From Bacteroidaceae bacterium (GTDB taxonomy: Bacteria; Bacteroidota; Bacteroidia; Bacteroidales; Bacteroidaceae): a stretch of DNA of 62,990 nt. Both the position numbers and the translations under genes were made by a program. The stretch's first letter is position 1. Each line of letters opens with the position of its first letter. Shown here one piece after another: positions 35,769 through 44,785 of this stretch. The notes beneath the pieces were generated by a model. It made no database searches and was not told the DNA's origin. It worked only from the letters and a program-made list of their open reading frames with translations. The stretch covers positions 1-62,990 of the forward strand of contig JAFTYI010000042.1 of assembly GCA_017464815.1 (NCBI GenBank), in the 5' to 3' direction.

Positions 35769-38204
35769 ATGAAGAATCACATTCTATTGAGTGCCTTGCT
35801 GGCACTGACCCTTCCTGCGGGGGCACAGCAGAAGACTGAAATAAGCGAGTTCAACTTGGCCGGTCCTTTCCGGGTGACAGCCCCCTTGAGTATGGACACG
35901 GTAAACGTGGCAGGAAAGAAGTACGACCCTGCTTCCCAACTGGAAGCCGTGCCATTGACGACCGATGCCACTACCACCTTCACCGGACAGGTGCTCCCCG
36001 GCATTGAGGGAGAACGCAGTGTGGGCGTGCTGAGTTTCTACATCAACAACAGCACCTTCCTCACGGGCAAACTGGAGGTGAAGGGACCGAAATCCTATAA
36101 ACTTTATGTAGACGGGCAGGAGTCGAAGGGTGAACTGAAACTCTCACCCGAGCACCACACCTTGGCCATCCGTTACCTGACCGAGCCGAAGGACACCGAC
36201 TCCATCCGTGTGACCATCGACGCGCCTCACCCCGTGGAGTATACCTTGAGCAAAGAACACCCCTTGATGGTGCACGACTTGGCCGACGGACGTCGGGTGA
36301 GAGGCATCTCCCTGTCGCCTGACGGACGCTATACCGTAGTCTCTTATCAGACAACCGAGCGCGGGGGCAAGTCCCACTGGGACTATGAACTGCGCGAGGT
36401 GAAGAGCGGACGCCTGTTGCGCACGTTGAACGGCTACTACAGCTGGATGCCCCGCACCACAGCCTTTCTGCAAGAGACGTGGGAGGGCAGCAGGCGCATG
36501 CTCTACAGGATGGATCCCCTGACGGGTGTTCGCGAGCAGTTGGCCGCCGATGTGCCCGAGGGTGGGTTCACGATGAGCCCCACCGAGGATTTCCTGATAC
36601 TGAGCCGCACCGAAGAGGGACCCAAGGAGGATGCCGACATCTACGAGATTGTGGAGATGGACGACCGGCAACCGGGCTGGCGCACACGGCGCTACCTGTG
36701 TCACTACGACATGGCCACGGGAGTCACCCAACGTCTCACCTTTGGCAGCCAGAGCGCATGGTTGATGGACATTTCGGCCGACGGACGCAAGTTGCTGGTG
36801 GGCACATCCCGCTCGCGGTTGACCAAGCGTCCCACCACGGTGATGGATGTCCTGATGGTGGACGTCGGAACCCTTCGTGCCGACACCCTCCTGCAGGCCG
36901 CTGAGTTCTTGGGTGGAGGCGGTTTCTCGCCCGATGGCAGCAAAGTGCTCTTCACAGGCAATCCCGAGGCGTTCGACCGCATCGGATGTGTCCTGCCCGA
37001 TGAGGTCACTCCCAGCATGACGGAGAATGAACTTTACCTCTTTGACATCGTTTCCAAGAAGGTGACCCCCTTGACCCGCGACTTCGACCCGTCGGTGAGC
37101 GATTACCAGTGGTCGGTGGCCGATGGCAAAGTCTACTTCACCGCCGAGGATAGGGACTATGTCCGCCTCTTTTCCCTCAATCCCGCTGATGGAGCTATCA
37201 GTGTGGTGCCCACTTCGGGCGAGTATGTCTACCGCCTGTCATTGGCTACCCAGTCGCCTGCCGTCGCTTATCTGGCCGAGGGGGTGATGCAACCTTCGTC
37301 GGCCTACGTGATGAACCTGAAGAAGGGGAAGGAACTGCAGCTGTTTGACGGCCTCACGACACTGGGCGACGCACGCATCGGACAGTGTACCGACTGGAAC
37401 TTCCTCAACTCACGGGGCGACACAGTCTATGGCCGTCGCTACCTGCCTGCCGACTTCGACGCGAGCAAGAAATATCCTCTGATTGTCTACTACTACGGTG
37501 GTTGTTCGCCTGTGTCGCGCAACTTCGGCCTCCACTACTGTGCCCACTATTGGAACTCCTTGGGCTACGTGGCTTACATCCTGCAACCCAGTGGTGCCAC
37601 GGGCTTCGGGCAAGAGTGGGCTTCGCGCCACGTAAACACGGCTGGCGTGGGACCTGCCGAGGACATCATCGAAGGCACTCGTCAGTTCTGTCGCGAACAT
37701 CCCTACGTCGACTCCACTAAAATCGGCTGTATGGGAGCCTCCTATGGCGGTTTCATGACCATGTATCTGCAGACGAAGACCGACCTCTTCGCTGCCGCAG
37801 TCAGCCATGCCGGCATTGCCAACCACACGAGCTATTGGGGGCAGGGATACTGGGGCTACAACTACAGCGAAGTGAGCATGGCAAACAGCTATCCCTGGAG
37901 CCATCGCGACCTTTACGTTGACCGTTCACCCCTGTTCAATGCTGACAAGATTCACACACCGCTCCTTCTGCTCCACGGCGATGTGGACACCAACGTGCCC
38001 CCCATCGAGAGCCTGCAGATGTTCACCGCCTTGAAACTGCTCGGCCGCGAAGTGGCCCTCGTGCAGGTGAAGGGGCAGGACCACCACATCCTCGATTACA
38101 CCAAGCGCGAGAAGTGGCTGGCCACACAGATGGCCTGGTTCCAACGCTGGCTCAAAGGTGACTCCTCATGGTGGGACGCCCTCTATCCGAAACGGCATTT
38201 GTAA
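35769..38204 (+). CDS. S9-family prolyl oligopeptidase / dipeptidyl peptidase IV-like
   Basis: A secreted serine peptidase of 811 aa with an N-terminal signal peptide (LALTLPAGA), a beta-propeller (about 170-530, with repeats such as SLSPDGRYTVVSYQTTERGGKSHWDYELRE split over several blades) and a C-terminal alpha/beta-hydrolase domain. The catalytic triad is visible: S658 in GASYGGFMT, D740 in HGDVDTNVP and H772/H773 in KGQDHHILDY. Members cleave after proline in oligopeptides in the periplasm, which would help feed on peptides brought in by the SusC/SusD-type operon at 44.8 kb. Exact specificity is not deducible. It ends before a 14-bp hairpin. Confidence 0.93.
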   Translation: MKNHILLSALLALTLPAGAQQKTEISEFNLAGPFRVTAPLSMDTVNVAGKKYDPASQLEAVPLTTDATTTFTGQVLPGIEGERSVGVLSFYINNSTFLTGKLEVKGPKSYKLYVDGQESKGELKLSPEHHTLAIRYLTEPKDTDSIRVTIDAPHPVEYTLSKEHPLMVHDLADGRRVRGISLSPDGRYTVVSYQTTERGGKSHWDYELREVKSGRLLRTLNGYYSWMPRTTAFLQETWEGSRRMLYRMDPLTGVREQLAADVPEGGFTMSPTEDFLILSRTEEGPKEDADIYEIVEMDDRQPGWRTRRYLCHYDMATGVTQRLTFGSQSAWLMDISADGRKLLVGTSRSRLTKRPTTVMDVLMVDVGTLRADTLLQAAEFLGGGGFSPDGSKVLFTGNPEAFDRIGCVLPDEVTPSMTENELYLFDIVSKKVTPLTRDFDPSVSDYQWSVADGKVYFTAEDRDYVRLFSLNPADGAISVVPTSGEYVYRLSLATQSPAVAYLAEGVMQPSSAYVMNLKKGKELQLFDGLTTLGDARIGQCTDWNFLNSRGDTVYGRRYLPADFDASKKYPLIVYYYGGCSPVSRNFGLHYCAHYWNSLGYVAYILQPSGATGFGQEWASRHVNTAGVGPAEDIIEGTRQFCREHPYVDSTKIGCMGASYGGFMTMYLQTKTDLFAAAVSHAGIANHTSYWGQGYWGYNYSEVSMANSYPWSHRDLYVDRSPLFNADKIHTPLLLLHGDVDTNVPPIESLQMFTALKLLGREVALVQVKGQDHHILDYTKREKWLATQMAWFQRWLKGDSSWWDALYPKRHL

Positions 38205-38266
38205 CTCCTAAGCATTCTCTTTTTTGAGAAACGACAGGCCGTTGAACTTCTGTTCAAACTGACTTA

Positions 38267-38306
38267 AATCCCCACAACCATCACCATTCGATTGGTTGTG
38301 GGGATT
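38267..38306 (+). terminator. Hairpin terminator after the S9 peptidase gene
   Basis: A perfect 14-bp stem (38267-38280 with 38293-38306), with TTGTAAATTCTTT following. Confidence 0.75.
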
Positions 38307-38485
38307 GTAAATTCTTTACACTCCTCAGTAATAAATCCCGCAATTCTATTTTGTCCCTATTTTGCTGAAAGGAAATGTCGCGTAGCGAGTGGTTTCCCGC
38401 ATAAATATGCATGAGAGTAAAGACAGATAGGTAAAAGAAAACGCTTGCAAACGGGCGTTCCCACTCATCCTATCCTAAACAGGTG

Positions 38486-38595
38486 CGGATGTTTAGGAAC
38501 GATTCCGCTCGTGCGCAGTTGCGCATGGGCGGAAATTCAGGAATTCTTCGGCGGATGTTTAGGAGCGCTTCGGCGGATGTTTAGGAGAGGTGCCC
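38486..38595. repeat. Five-unit 22-bp array, copy 2
   Basis: Units of exactly 22 bp lie at 38486-38507, 38508-38529, 38530-38551, 38552-38573 and 38574-38595, consensus CGGATGTTTAGGAG plus NNCTTCGG. Unit 2 (GTGCGCAGTTGCGCATGGG) is the same variant position as in copy 1. TATCCTAAAC lies inverted on the left. Confidence 0.8.
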
Positions 38596-38938
38596 TCCAA
38601 AGGAACCGCTGGACGGGATTTGCAATCACTCTTTTGTTTACCTTGAATGTATGATTATGCGCTCGTCCTGCATAAATATGCAAAACTGACCGCGCGAGAA
38701 TCGCCTGTATGCACACAACTTTTCTCTCGCGCAAAAAATGGGTAGAATTTCAATTGTATCGTAAGTTGTTGAGAGCCAATCTTGTACTAAGACGGTTTTA
38801 GCTTTGGGATAAGGCGGGCTTAGTCGTGGAATGATGTTGGTGGAGAAGTGGGTTTTTCTGTATCCTTACATGGCGGATGATGAAATGTTTACAAAAGGGT
38901 AGTTTGGTGAGGCGCTTGCAGTGTTGGGCGATATTCGG

Positions 38939-39119
38939 GGTCAGTCCTAAAACCCATTTGTAAATTATGCCGTCTCTCTGTCATTCTGAACGCAGTGAAG
39001 AATCTGAATACGTCAGCATCATAGTGTTCTGCTTGCGTTTACAGATTCTTCACTGCGTTCAGAATGACACAGAGACATCATGTAAACCAATTATGTACAA
39101 CCGACTTTTCGGACTGGCC
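38939..39119. mobile_element. Palindromic MITE with 10-bp target duplication
   Basis: A 181-bp element with inverted ends GG(T/C)CAGTCC(T/G)AAAA and inner inverted TCTGTCATTCTGAACGCAGT arms. It is flanked by identical 10-mers CGATATTCGG at 38929-38938 and 39120-39129, a target-site duplication. It has no coding capacity, so it would need a transposase elsewhere. A second full copy is at 58165. Confidence 0.8.
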
Positions 39120-39151
39120 CGATATTCGGTGTGGTAACTCGCGTTAAACTA

Positions 39152-39199
39152 TTAACTCCGTTCGAGAACCGTGTTTGTTCGGTTCGCGAACGGAGTTAA
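39152..39199. terminator. 20-bp inverted repeat, likely terminator of the CE12 gene
   Basis: 39152-39171 pairs with 39180-39199 with one mismatch and an 8-base loop. It lies 77 bases past the end of the minus-strand esterase gene. Confidence 0.55.
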
Positions 39200-39275
39200 T
39201 TCGGTTCGGGCGAATACTATATAGTATTAGGGGACGACGAATATAGTGTGTGGTGACGATTGCCGTGGCGTGTCA

Positions 39276-40892
39276 TCATCTTGTCAAATCCACGCCTGCG
39301 GCTTTCAGTCCCTTGGCCAGCATCTTGGCATTCAGCTCGGCTCCCTTCTTGGAGGTGTGGGTGTGGTCGCGCTTGTAGTAGGCGGCGGCTTTTTTCTGGC
39401 CCTTCTTGTCGAGGTAGTCGGCTGTCAGGTTGTGGAGGTCGACGAAGAGGCATCCCGTCTGCTCGGCCACCTGCTTGGTCCACAGGGCGGCACTGTTGTT
39501 GCGGCGCTCAATCTTCCCGTTGGGCCACTCGTTGCGCGGTGTAAAACTCACGAGGATGGGGGTGGCTCCTTTTTCGCGTACGTCCTGCACAAATTTACGC
39601 AGATACCAACCAAAGGTGTAGACGACCTTGTACTTGCGGGTATCCTCCATGCGATAGACGTGGCTGCTGTCGGCTATGCCGTTGATGACGGCGCGTGCTT
39701 TGCCCGTGTTGATGGGGCCCATGTCGTTGTGGCCGAACTGGATGAACACGTAGTCGCCCGGTTGGAGGCTGTTGTAGACTTCGTCCCAACGGCCTTCGTC
39801 CAGATAGGTGCGTGTGCTGCGTCCGGCCTTGGCTTGGTTGCAGAGGGTCACTTTGGTGGTGTCGAAGGCGCAGGCGGCCACGCTGCCCAAGCCCCACATG
39901 CCGTCTTCGTCGTTGTCAGAGTTCTTCACGGTGGAGTCGCCGGTGAAGAACACAACGGGTTTGCCCGGCTTGCGGTTCAGCCCCTTTACGGTGGGGGTTA
40001 CCAGGGGTTTCAGATATTTTTTCAGTTCCAGTTCGGGACAAGCGGCAATGCCCTCGGCTGCCGAGCGGGCGTTGATGCGGGCACCGAACTCGCTGGTGTG
40101 GATGCGGTCGCGGTAGAACATGTAGTTCACCTTCTCGGGGCCGAACTGTTCGAACTTGCGGGCGGTGATGCCTTCGAGGTCAACGAAGGGCACGTGTTCC
40201 TCGGCACAGACAATCTTTATCCAGGGGGTGAAGGTGTCCTTCTTGCGGCCGATGACGCCCTCTGACTCCCATGAGTTGCGCGGAGTGAGCGACATCAGCA
40301 CGGGGTGTGCCCCCTTGCTGCGCACATCGTTGATGAAGCGGCGCATGTATTCGCCATAGGTGTAGACGGTTTCCTTTACGCCCGTCTCTTTGATGGTGAC
40401 GTTCAACGAGTCCTTTCCTGTGCCGGGGATGCTGGCGCGGGCACGTCCTTCGTCGTAGGGGCCATTGTCGTTGTGACCCAGTTCGATGATGACCCAGTCG
40501 CCCTTCTGCACGCCCTTCAGCACATCGGGCCACAGACGGTTGTAGAAGGTGCGGCTGCTGGTGCCGCCCAAGGCGTGGTTTTCTACGGTGATGCGTTCTT
40601 GGTCGAAATTCTCTCCGGCAAAGTATCCCCATCCCCATTGGCCGTTGTTTCCATTGCCCAAGGTGCCGGTGCGCATGGTGGAGTTACCTACCAAGAACAG
40701 CACGGGATTGTTCCCCTTGCGGCTTGAACCGGCCACGGGACGTGCCGTGTTGGCTTTGTTGAGACTGTCCAACGTCAAGTCTCTCACTTTGTTCACATCT
40801 TCCAACCCTCCTCGGCGGGGTCTTTTCTCTTGCGCTGTCAGGCCTACAGTCATGGCCAAAGCTGCGCAGCATAGCAGTAAGTGCTTTTTCAT
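39276..40892 (-). CDS. Tandem CE12 (SGNH) rhamnogalacturonan acetylesterase-like protein
   Basis: A 538-residue secreted protein with two consecutive SGNH-hydrolase domains of the carbohydrate esterase 12 type, which remove acetyl groups from rhamnogalacturonan. The signal peptide ends near VGLTAQ. Domain 1 (about 60-285) has FLVGNSTMRTG, ELGHNDNGP and YRDRIHTSEFGA. Domain 2 (about 310-535) has FFTGDSTVKN, QFGHNDMGP and KRDHTHTSKKGA. Both keep the Ser, GHND and DxxH parts of the triad, but domain 1 has Asn where the family has Asp in the GDS block. It lies 40 bases after the 1231-aa T9SS protein gene on the same strand. With the GH28 and GH2 genes it supports pectin degradation. Confidence 0.92.
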   Translation of the reverse strand: MKKHLLLCCAALAMTVGLTAQEKRPRRGGLEDVNKVRDLTLDSLNKANTARPVAGSSRKGNNPVLFLVGNSTMRTGTLGNGNNGQWGWGYFAGENFDQERITVENHALGGTSSRTFYNRLWPDVLKGVQKGDWVIIELGHNDNGPYDEGRARASIPGTGKDSLNVTIKETGVKETVYTYGEYMRRFINDVRSKGAHPVLMSLTPRNSWESEGVIGRKKDTFTPWIKIVCAEEHVPFVDLEGITARKFEQFGPEKVNYMFYRDRIHTSEFGARINARSAAEGIAACPELELKKYLKPLVTPTVKGLNRKPGKPVVFFTGDSTVKNSDNDEDGMWGLGSVAACAFDTTKVTLCNQAKAGRSTRTYLDEGRWDEVYNSLQPGDYVFIQFGHNDMGPINTGKARAVINGIADSSHVYRMEDTRKYKVVYTFGWYLRKFVQDVREKGATPILVSFTPRNEWPNGKIERRNNSAALWTKQVAEQTGCLFVDLHNLTADYLDKKGQKKAAAYYKRDHTHTSKKGAELNAKMLAKGLKAAGVDLTR

Positions 40893-40932
40893 TGTTTCGA
40901 TTCTGTTTTTTTTATCTTTAAATATTAGTTGT

Positions 40933-43900
40933 TTACTTTATCACTTTGCGAATGAAGGATTGGCCATCGGCATCTTGCATCAACAGGATGTTGAGCCCCC
41001 TCTGAAATTCCTTCAAAGGTGTGCCATTGGCCGAATAGATGGCCATCACGCGGCCCGGGGTGGCGGAGGGGGTGGCTTGGATGCTTTCGGGATTACCATC
41101 GGTGAGGGCACAGACGTCGGCATTGATGACACGGCCGGTGTTGGCGTCGAGCAACATGCAGACAACCTTTGCATTCAACGGGTCGGACAATGCGGCCAAT
41201 ACTTTGTCGAAACTGACAGACGAGATGATTGCCTCGCCACTCTTGACATTGGCGGGGATGATGCCCGAATAACCGCCGATGATGCTTTGCTTCTCGGCCA
41301 AGACGGCACGTGCCACGTCGTGATAGGCTATCTGCACACTGGCTTGGCCGCCATACTTGCCATTCTTTCCCCAATCACCATAGATGGGGTCGGTGGCGTT
41401 GGCGCGTCCGTTGGTCTGTACACCCATGAGGCCATCTTCCACCACCACATAGAAGACGTTGGCTGCTACGCCGCTCTTGCTGATGGCGTAGGTTGCACTG
41501 ATGCCGATGGAGAGACTGCCTGTTGTGCGGTCAAACTCGGCTTGGGTGATGTTGATGTCGGCTTCGGCTCCTTCCTCCAACTCCTTCAGCACATGATCCA
41601 TCCATGACTCGTTGCCACTAGCGGAGGTGAAGGAGTATTCATACGTGTCGGTGTTGATGACGATGGGCGAGGTGATGGTGTCGCGACGGTTGACACGGGC
41701 GGTGGGCAAAGCAGTGAGTCCGAGCGCCTCCATGTAATCGTCGTTGGCATAGATGTCCTGATTGTGGATGCAGACGGGGATGATTTGTCCGGGAAAAGCC
41801 TCCTGTATATGCTCAAGGGCCACCATGCCATCGGGGCAGTTGCTGCACCAGGTGCCCGTGACCTCTTCGATGACAACCTTCTTGGTGGTCTCGAAGGCCA
41901 GGTTCTTGATGGTGAAGTCGGTGGTTTTGGTGTCGCTACCCAAGATGACGCCCACGGTGAGTGTGTTCTCTTCGCCCATGGTCAGCGGCATTTTCTTGTC
42001 GAAACTGAAATCGAAGGTGTCGCCCTTCTTGAGGTTGAGCCCTGTGGTGCGGAGGGTGTCGCTCACGCTCTTGTCCTCGTTGTGGAAGAAGACGGTGATG
42101 GCATCGTAGGTCTCCGTTTCGTCCGTAATCTTCACAATGCCGTTGACGGCAATGTCGTCGTGAGCCACTACCGTTGTCTTGGTATTGAGCGCCAACAGGC
42201 AGTTGCTCTTGTACACGACCTTGATGTTGTCCACGAAAATGGCGCTTTGGTTCTCGTTCTGATTGGCAAAGGCTATGTAGACATTCTTTCCTGCAAACTG
42301 CTCCAACGGGAGGCGGTGGCGGCTCCAGTCGCCTGTCAGATACTCCTCGTGTCCGCCCGGAGCCTCTTGGCGGTCATAGATGCACACGCCTTCGGCTTTG
42401 ATGCGGTTGATTGTCTCCTCGGTGAGGGTGGTGTACACGGCATCGTCGGTGTAGACGTATATCTTCAAGGTGTCCTTCTTGTTCTTCAAGTAGGATTGCA
42501 CGTAGAAGTCGAGGTAGCAAAAGGCATTGGGCAAGTATATCTGATGAGTGACCATCCAGTCGTCGGACTTTCCGGCGGGATTGTACATGGAGATGCTGCC
42601 GGCACAATAGTCATACGTCTCTTCGTTTTCGCGCAGGGCAAAGTACCAGGGGGTGTTGTCGGCGTCGAACATCCAGCCTTGTGCCACGCTGTTGGGTGTC
42701 AGGTGGTCGCCTTCGTAAAGCATGAAGTTGTTGTACGAGGTGGCGGGGTCGGTGAAGTCGTCGGCAAACAGCAGGGTGTCGGCAGGAGGCTCGGGGACAT
42801 AGGCACCTACGTAATTGTAGGTAATCTCCTCGTTTGCACAATTACCCATGATGTCGGTGACGGCACCGGCAGGGATTTTTACGATGTAGTTCACTCCCTT
42901 GAACAGGTTGCGCTTGGTGCCCGGATAAGCTGCCAGCATGTTGGCCGAAGTGGCCAACGTAAGGTCGCTGATGGGAGTGGCTACGCCCTCCTGATAAAGC
43001 GAACCTTTGCTGCCCTCTGCCAACGCAATCTTGGTGTCGAACTGCATGGTGACGGGTACGTTGTAGCTGAGCGAAGCCACCTCGGTGCCGTTCACCAAGT
43101 TTACGGCTACCACCTCCACGGGCTTTTCACTACGGCCGATGTAGGTCACTTCGATGTCGCGGTTATAAGTCTCGGTGTTTCCCAAGCGGAAAGTGCCTGC
43201 GGGGATTTTGACGGTGTACCTCACTCCGTCTTCAAGTGGGGTGTTGCGGAAGTTTACGTTGAAACTGAGGCTTTGCCCGGTGTTGTTCGTGGGGGTGATG
43301 GAGATGGAGTTGCGCACGGGCGTATCCGAACCCTCTTTATAAAGGGCGGCACGGGTGCCGTCAACTACGGAGGGGCTCTTGTCAAATGTGACGGTGATGC
43401 TGCGGAAATAGGTGAAAGCCGAGCCGTTCTCGGGACTTACCGCCGAACGGGCAAGCAGATTCACCTTGCTGGCAGCTTCTTCAATGCTTTGGGGAAGTTG
43501 TGCGGTGTAGCAACCCTCGTTCGCGGCAATGCAGGCCAATGTGCGTCCGTCGGTTGAGACGGATACGGCCAAACCTGAATTGTCGATGCCGGCGGATGAC
43601 TGGAAATCAATGCCGTAGGCTTCGCTGAGAATCAGTTCGAAACTGTAGTAGTAACCATTGATGAAGAACATCATCGTGCGGTAGGGATTGCCGATGGGCG
43701 AAGTCACCGCCATCAATCCGTTGTCGAACATGGCCGTAGCTGCCGCGCCATGATGCTCGGTGGTGGTGTAGGGGGTGAATGCTTTGGTTTTGGTGTTGTA
43801 AGTGTAGGGGATTTCTTGTTGGTCGGGGTAATCAGAGCCTTCGATGGGAGTGATGAGACGGGCGGTACCGCCTACCCACTCACCGTTGTTGCTGATGCAA

Positions 43901-44628
43901 GCAGTAGTGACGGTGCTTCCAGTGGAGAAGAACTCACTTGTGCCGATGATTTCCGCCTTTTGCTCAGCCACATAGTAGACATACTGTTGTATGTCCGCCG
44001 GGTAGATGTAGTTCAATCCGCCGATAAGGGTGTTGCCATCGGCAGACATGTCAAGCAGGCGGCTCAACTGATAACCGTTCTTGCCGGTGGGGATGGCGGG
44101 AAGCTCCATCACTTCACCATTTTTCCACATAACGGGATATTCCTGATAACCACCGTCGTAGTTCTGACTGTTGTTGTGGAGGGTTCCTGCTATGCAGGTG
44201 CCATCGGGTGTCACTGAGATGGCGTATCCTCCGGCGTTCGGCAAGGAGGAGGGGAGGGGGAGGTATTCCCACTTGTAGGTGCCATCTTCGGCTATCCGGC
44301 AAATGGCCGGTTTGCCCTGGTGGGCACCCACGATGGTCTTTCCATCGTCCGTCACGTCGCGTGCGCTACAATTGGGGGATGAAAGCTTCTCCTCGTCAGT
44401 CAACAGGGGAAGAACGGCCCCCGTCGTTACGTTGAACAGATAGGGATAGTTCTCCAACGTGGAGTTGTTGGCATCCACATTGCTGGCTACCGCCCAAAGT
44501 CCGTTGTCCGACAATTTGTTGATGTAGACCGTCTCAGCGGTGGCGTACGGCCGGATGACCGGTTGGGCAAAAATCCATTGAGTTGCGGTACACAAAACAA
44601 GGAACATTAGTACGAATATTTTTCTCAT
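40933..44628 (-). CDS. Large T9SS-sorted multidomain protein with Omp28/thioredoxin-like domain
   Basis: A 1231-residue surface or secreted protein. Order: signal peptide (~21); a propeller-like region (about 25-380, with repeated DGKTIVGA- and DGTCIAGTL-type strands); two Big_5-like Ig domains (about 395-505 and 510-620, each containing VKIPAG); a choice-of-anchor/cleaved-adhesin-like lectin domain (about 625-820, LLFADDFTDPATSYNNFML, IFVDNIKVVYK); an Ig-like stretch; an Omp28-type thioredoxin-fold domain (about 915-1135) with GTWCSNCPDG (C928, C931); and a T9SS type A tail (about 1165-1231, MAIYSANGTPLKEFQRGLNILLM). It is divergent from the nine-gene operon that also encodes an Omp28 protein and a TlpA protein. 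Ligand and redox activity are unknown. Confidence 0.87.
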   Translation of the reverse strand: MRKIFVLMFLVLCTATQWIFAQPVIRPYATAETVYINKLSDNGLWAVASNVDANNSTLENYPYLFNVTTGAVLPLLTDEEKLSSPNCSARDVTDDGKTIVGAHQGKPAICRIAEDGTYKWEYLPLPSSLPNAGGYAISVTPDGTCIAGTLHNNSQNYDGGYQEYPVMWKNGEVMELPAIPTGKNGYQLSRLLDMSADGNTLIGGLNYIYPADIQQYVYYVAEQKAEIIGTSEFFSTGSTVTTACISNNGEWVGGTARLITPIEGSDYPDQQEIPYTYNTKTKAFTPYTTTEHHGAAATAMFDNGLMAVTSPIGNPYRTMMFFINGYYYSFELILSEAYGIDFQSSAGIDNSGLAVSVSTDGRTLACIAANEGCYTAQLPQSIEEAASKVNLLARSAVSPENGSAFTYFRSITVTFDKSPSVVDGTRAALYKEGSDTPVRNSISITPTNNTGQSLSFNVNFRNTPLEDGVRYTVKIPAGTFRLGNTETYNRDIEVTYIGRSEKPVEVVAVNLVNGTEVASLSYNVPVTMQFDTKIALAEGSKGSLYQEGVATPISDLTLATSANMLAAYPGTKRNLFKGVNYIVKIPAGAVTDIMGNCANEEITYNYVGAYVPEPPADTLLFADDFTDPATSYNNFMLYEGDHLTPNSVAQGWMFDADNTPWYFALRENEETYDYCAGSISMYNPAGKSDDWMVTHQIYLPNAFCYLDFYVQSYLKNKKDTLKIYVYTDDAVYTTLTEETINRIKAEGVCIYDRQEAPGGHEEYLTGDWSRHRLPLEQFAGKNVYIAFANQNENQSAIFVDNIKVVYKSNCLLALNTKTTVVAHDDIAVNGIVKITDETETYDAITVFFHNEDKSVSDTLRTTGLNLKKGDTFDFSFDKKMPLTMGEENTLTVGVILGSDTKTTDFTIKNLAFETTKKVVIEEVTGTWCSNCPDGMVALEHIQEAFPGQIIPVCIHNQDIYANDDYMEALGLTALPTARVNRRDTITSPIVINTDTYEYSFTSASGNESWMDHVLKELEEGAEADINITQAEFDRTTGSLSIGISATYAISKSGVAANVFYVVVEDGLMGVQTNGRANATDPIYGDWGKNGKYGGQASVQIAYHDVARAVLAEKQSIIGGYSGIIPANVKSGEAIISSVSFDKVLAALSDPLNAKVVCMLLDANTGRVINADVCALTDGNPESIQATPSATPGRVMAIYSANGTPLKEFQRGLNILLMQDADGQSFIRKVIK

Positions 44629-44667
44629 ATTTATGCCTTTCTTTAATTTTAAGTGTTAAAACGTCGG

Positions 44668-44675
44668 CAAAAGTA
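44668..44675 (-). promoter_or_regulatory. Promoter -7 element for the 1231-aa gene
   Basis: Reads TACTTTTG on the minus strand, 39 nt before the ATG at 44628. TTG candidates for -33 lie at 44698-44696. Confidence 0.55.
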
Positions 44676-44749
44676 GGCGATTTTGATAAAAGATACAACA
44701 AATTGCGGTTTTTTAACTCAAAAGTGGCTAATTATTCAGTCTTTATACC

Positions 44750-44757
44750 TATTTTTG
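44750..44757 (+). promoter_or_regulatory. Promoter -7 element for the nine-gene operon
   Basis: TATTTTTG, 28 nt before the TlpA ATG at 44786. It is divergent from the element at 44668, so the two operons share a 157-base control region. Confidence 0.55.
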
Positions 44758-44785
44758 CAGTCGAAAAGAAAAAGATTTAAGGACT

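Larger units (their letters stand above)
38307..39275. other. Gene-free 1-kb region rich in repeats
   Basis: No credible gene. Besides the array at 38486, the MITE at 38939 and the hairpin at 39152 (listed separately), it contains the core palindrome GCATAAATATGC twice (38399-38410 and 38670-38681) and an 8-bp GC stem (38692-38699 with 38725-38732). The open frames here are short and cross the repeats. Confidence 0.7.

Noticed and set aside
38307-38938. Small genes in the gap after the S9 peptidase
   Set aside because: The frames are short, cross repeat units and lack start context or family resemblance.
39276-40892. Frameshifted duplicate of a single esterase
   Set aside because: Both SGNH domains are in one uninterrupted frame with a single signal peptide and complete motif sets, so it is a real tandem protein.
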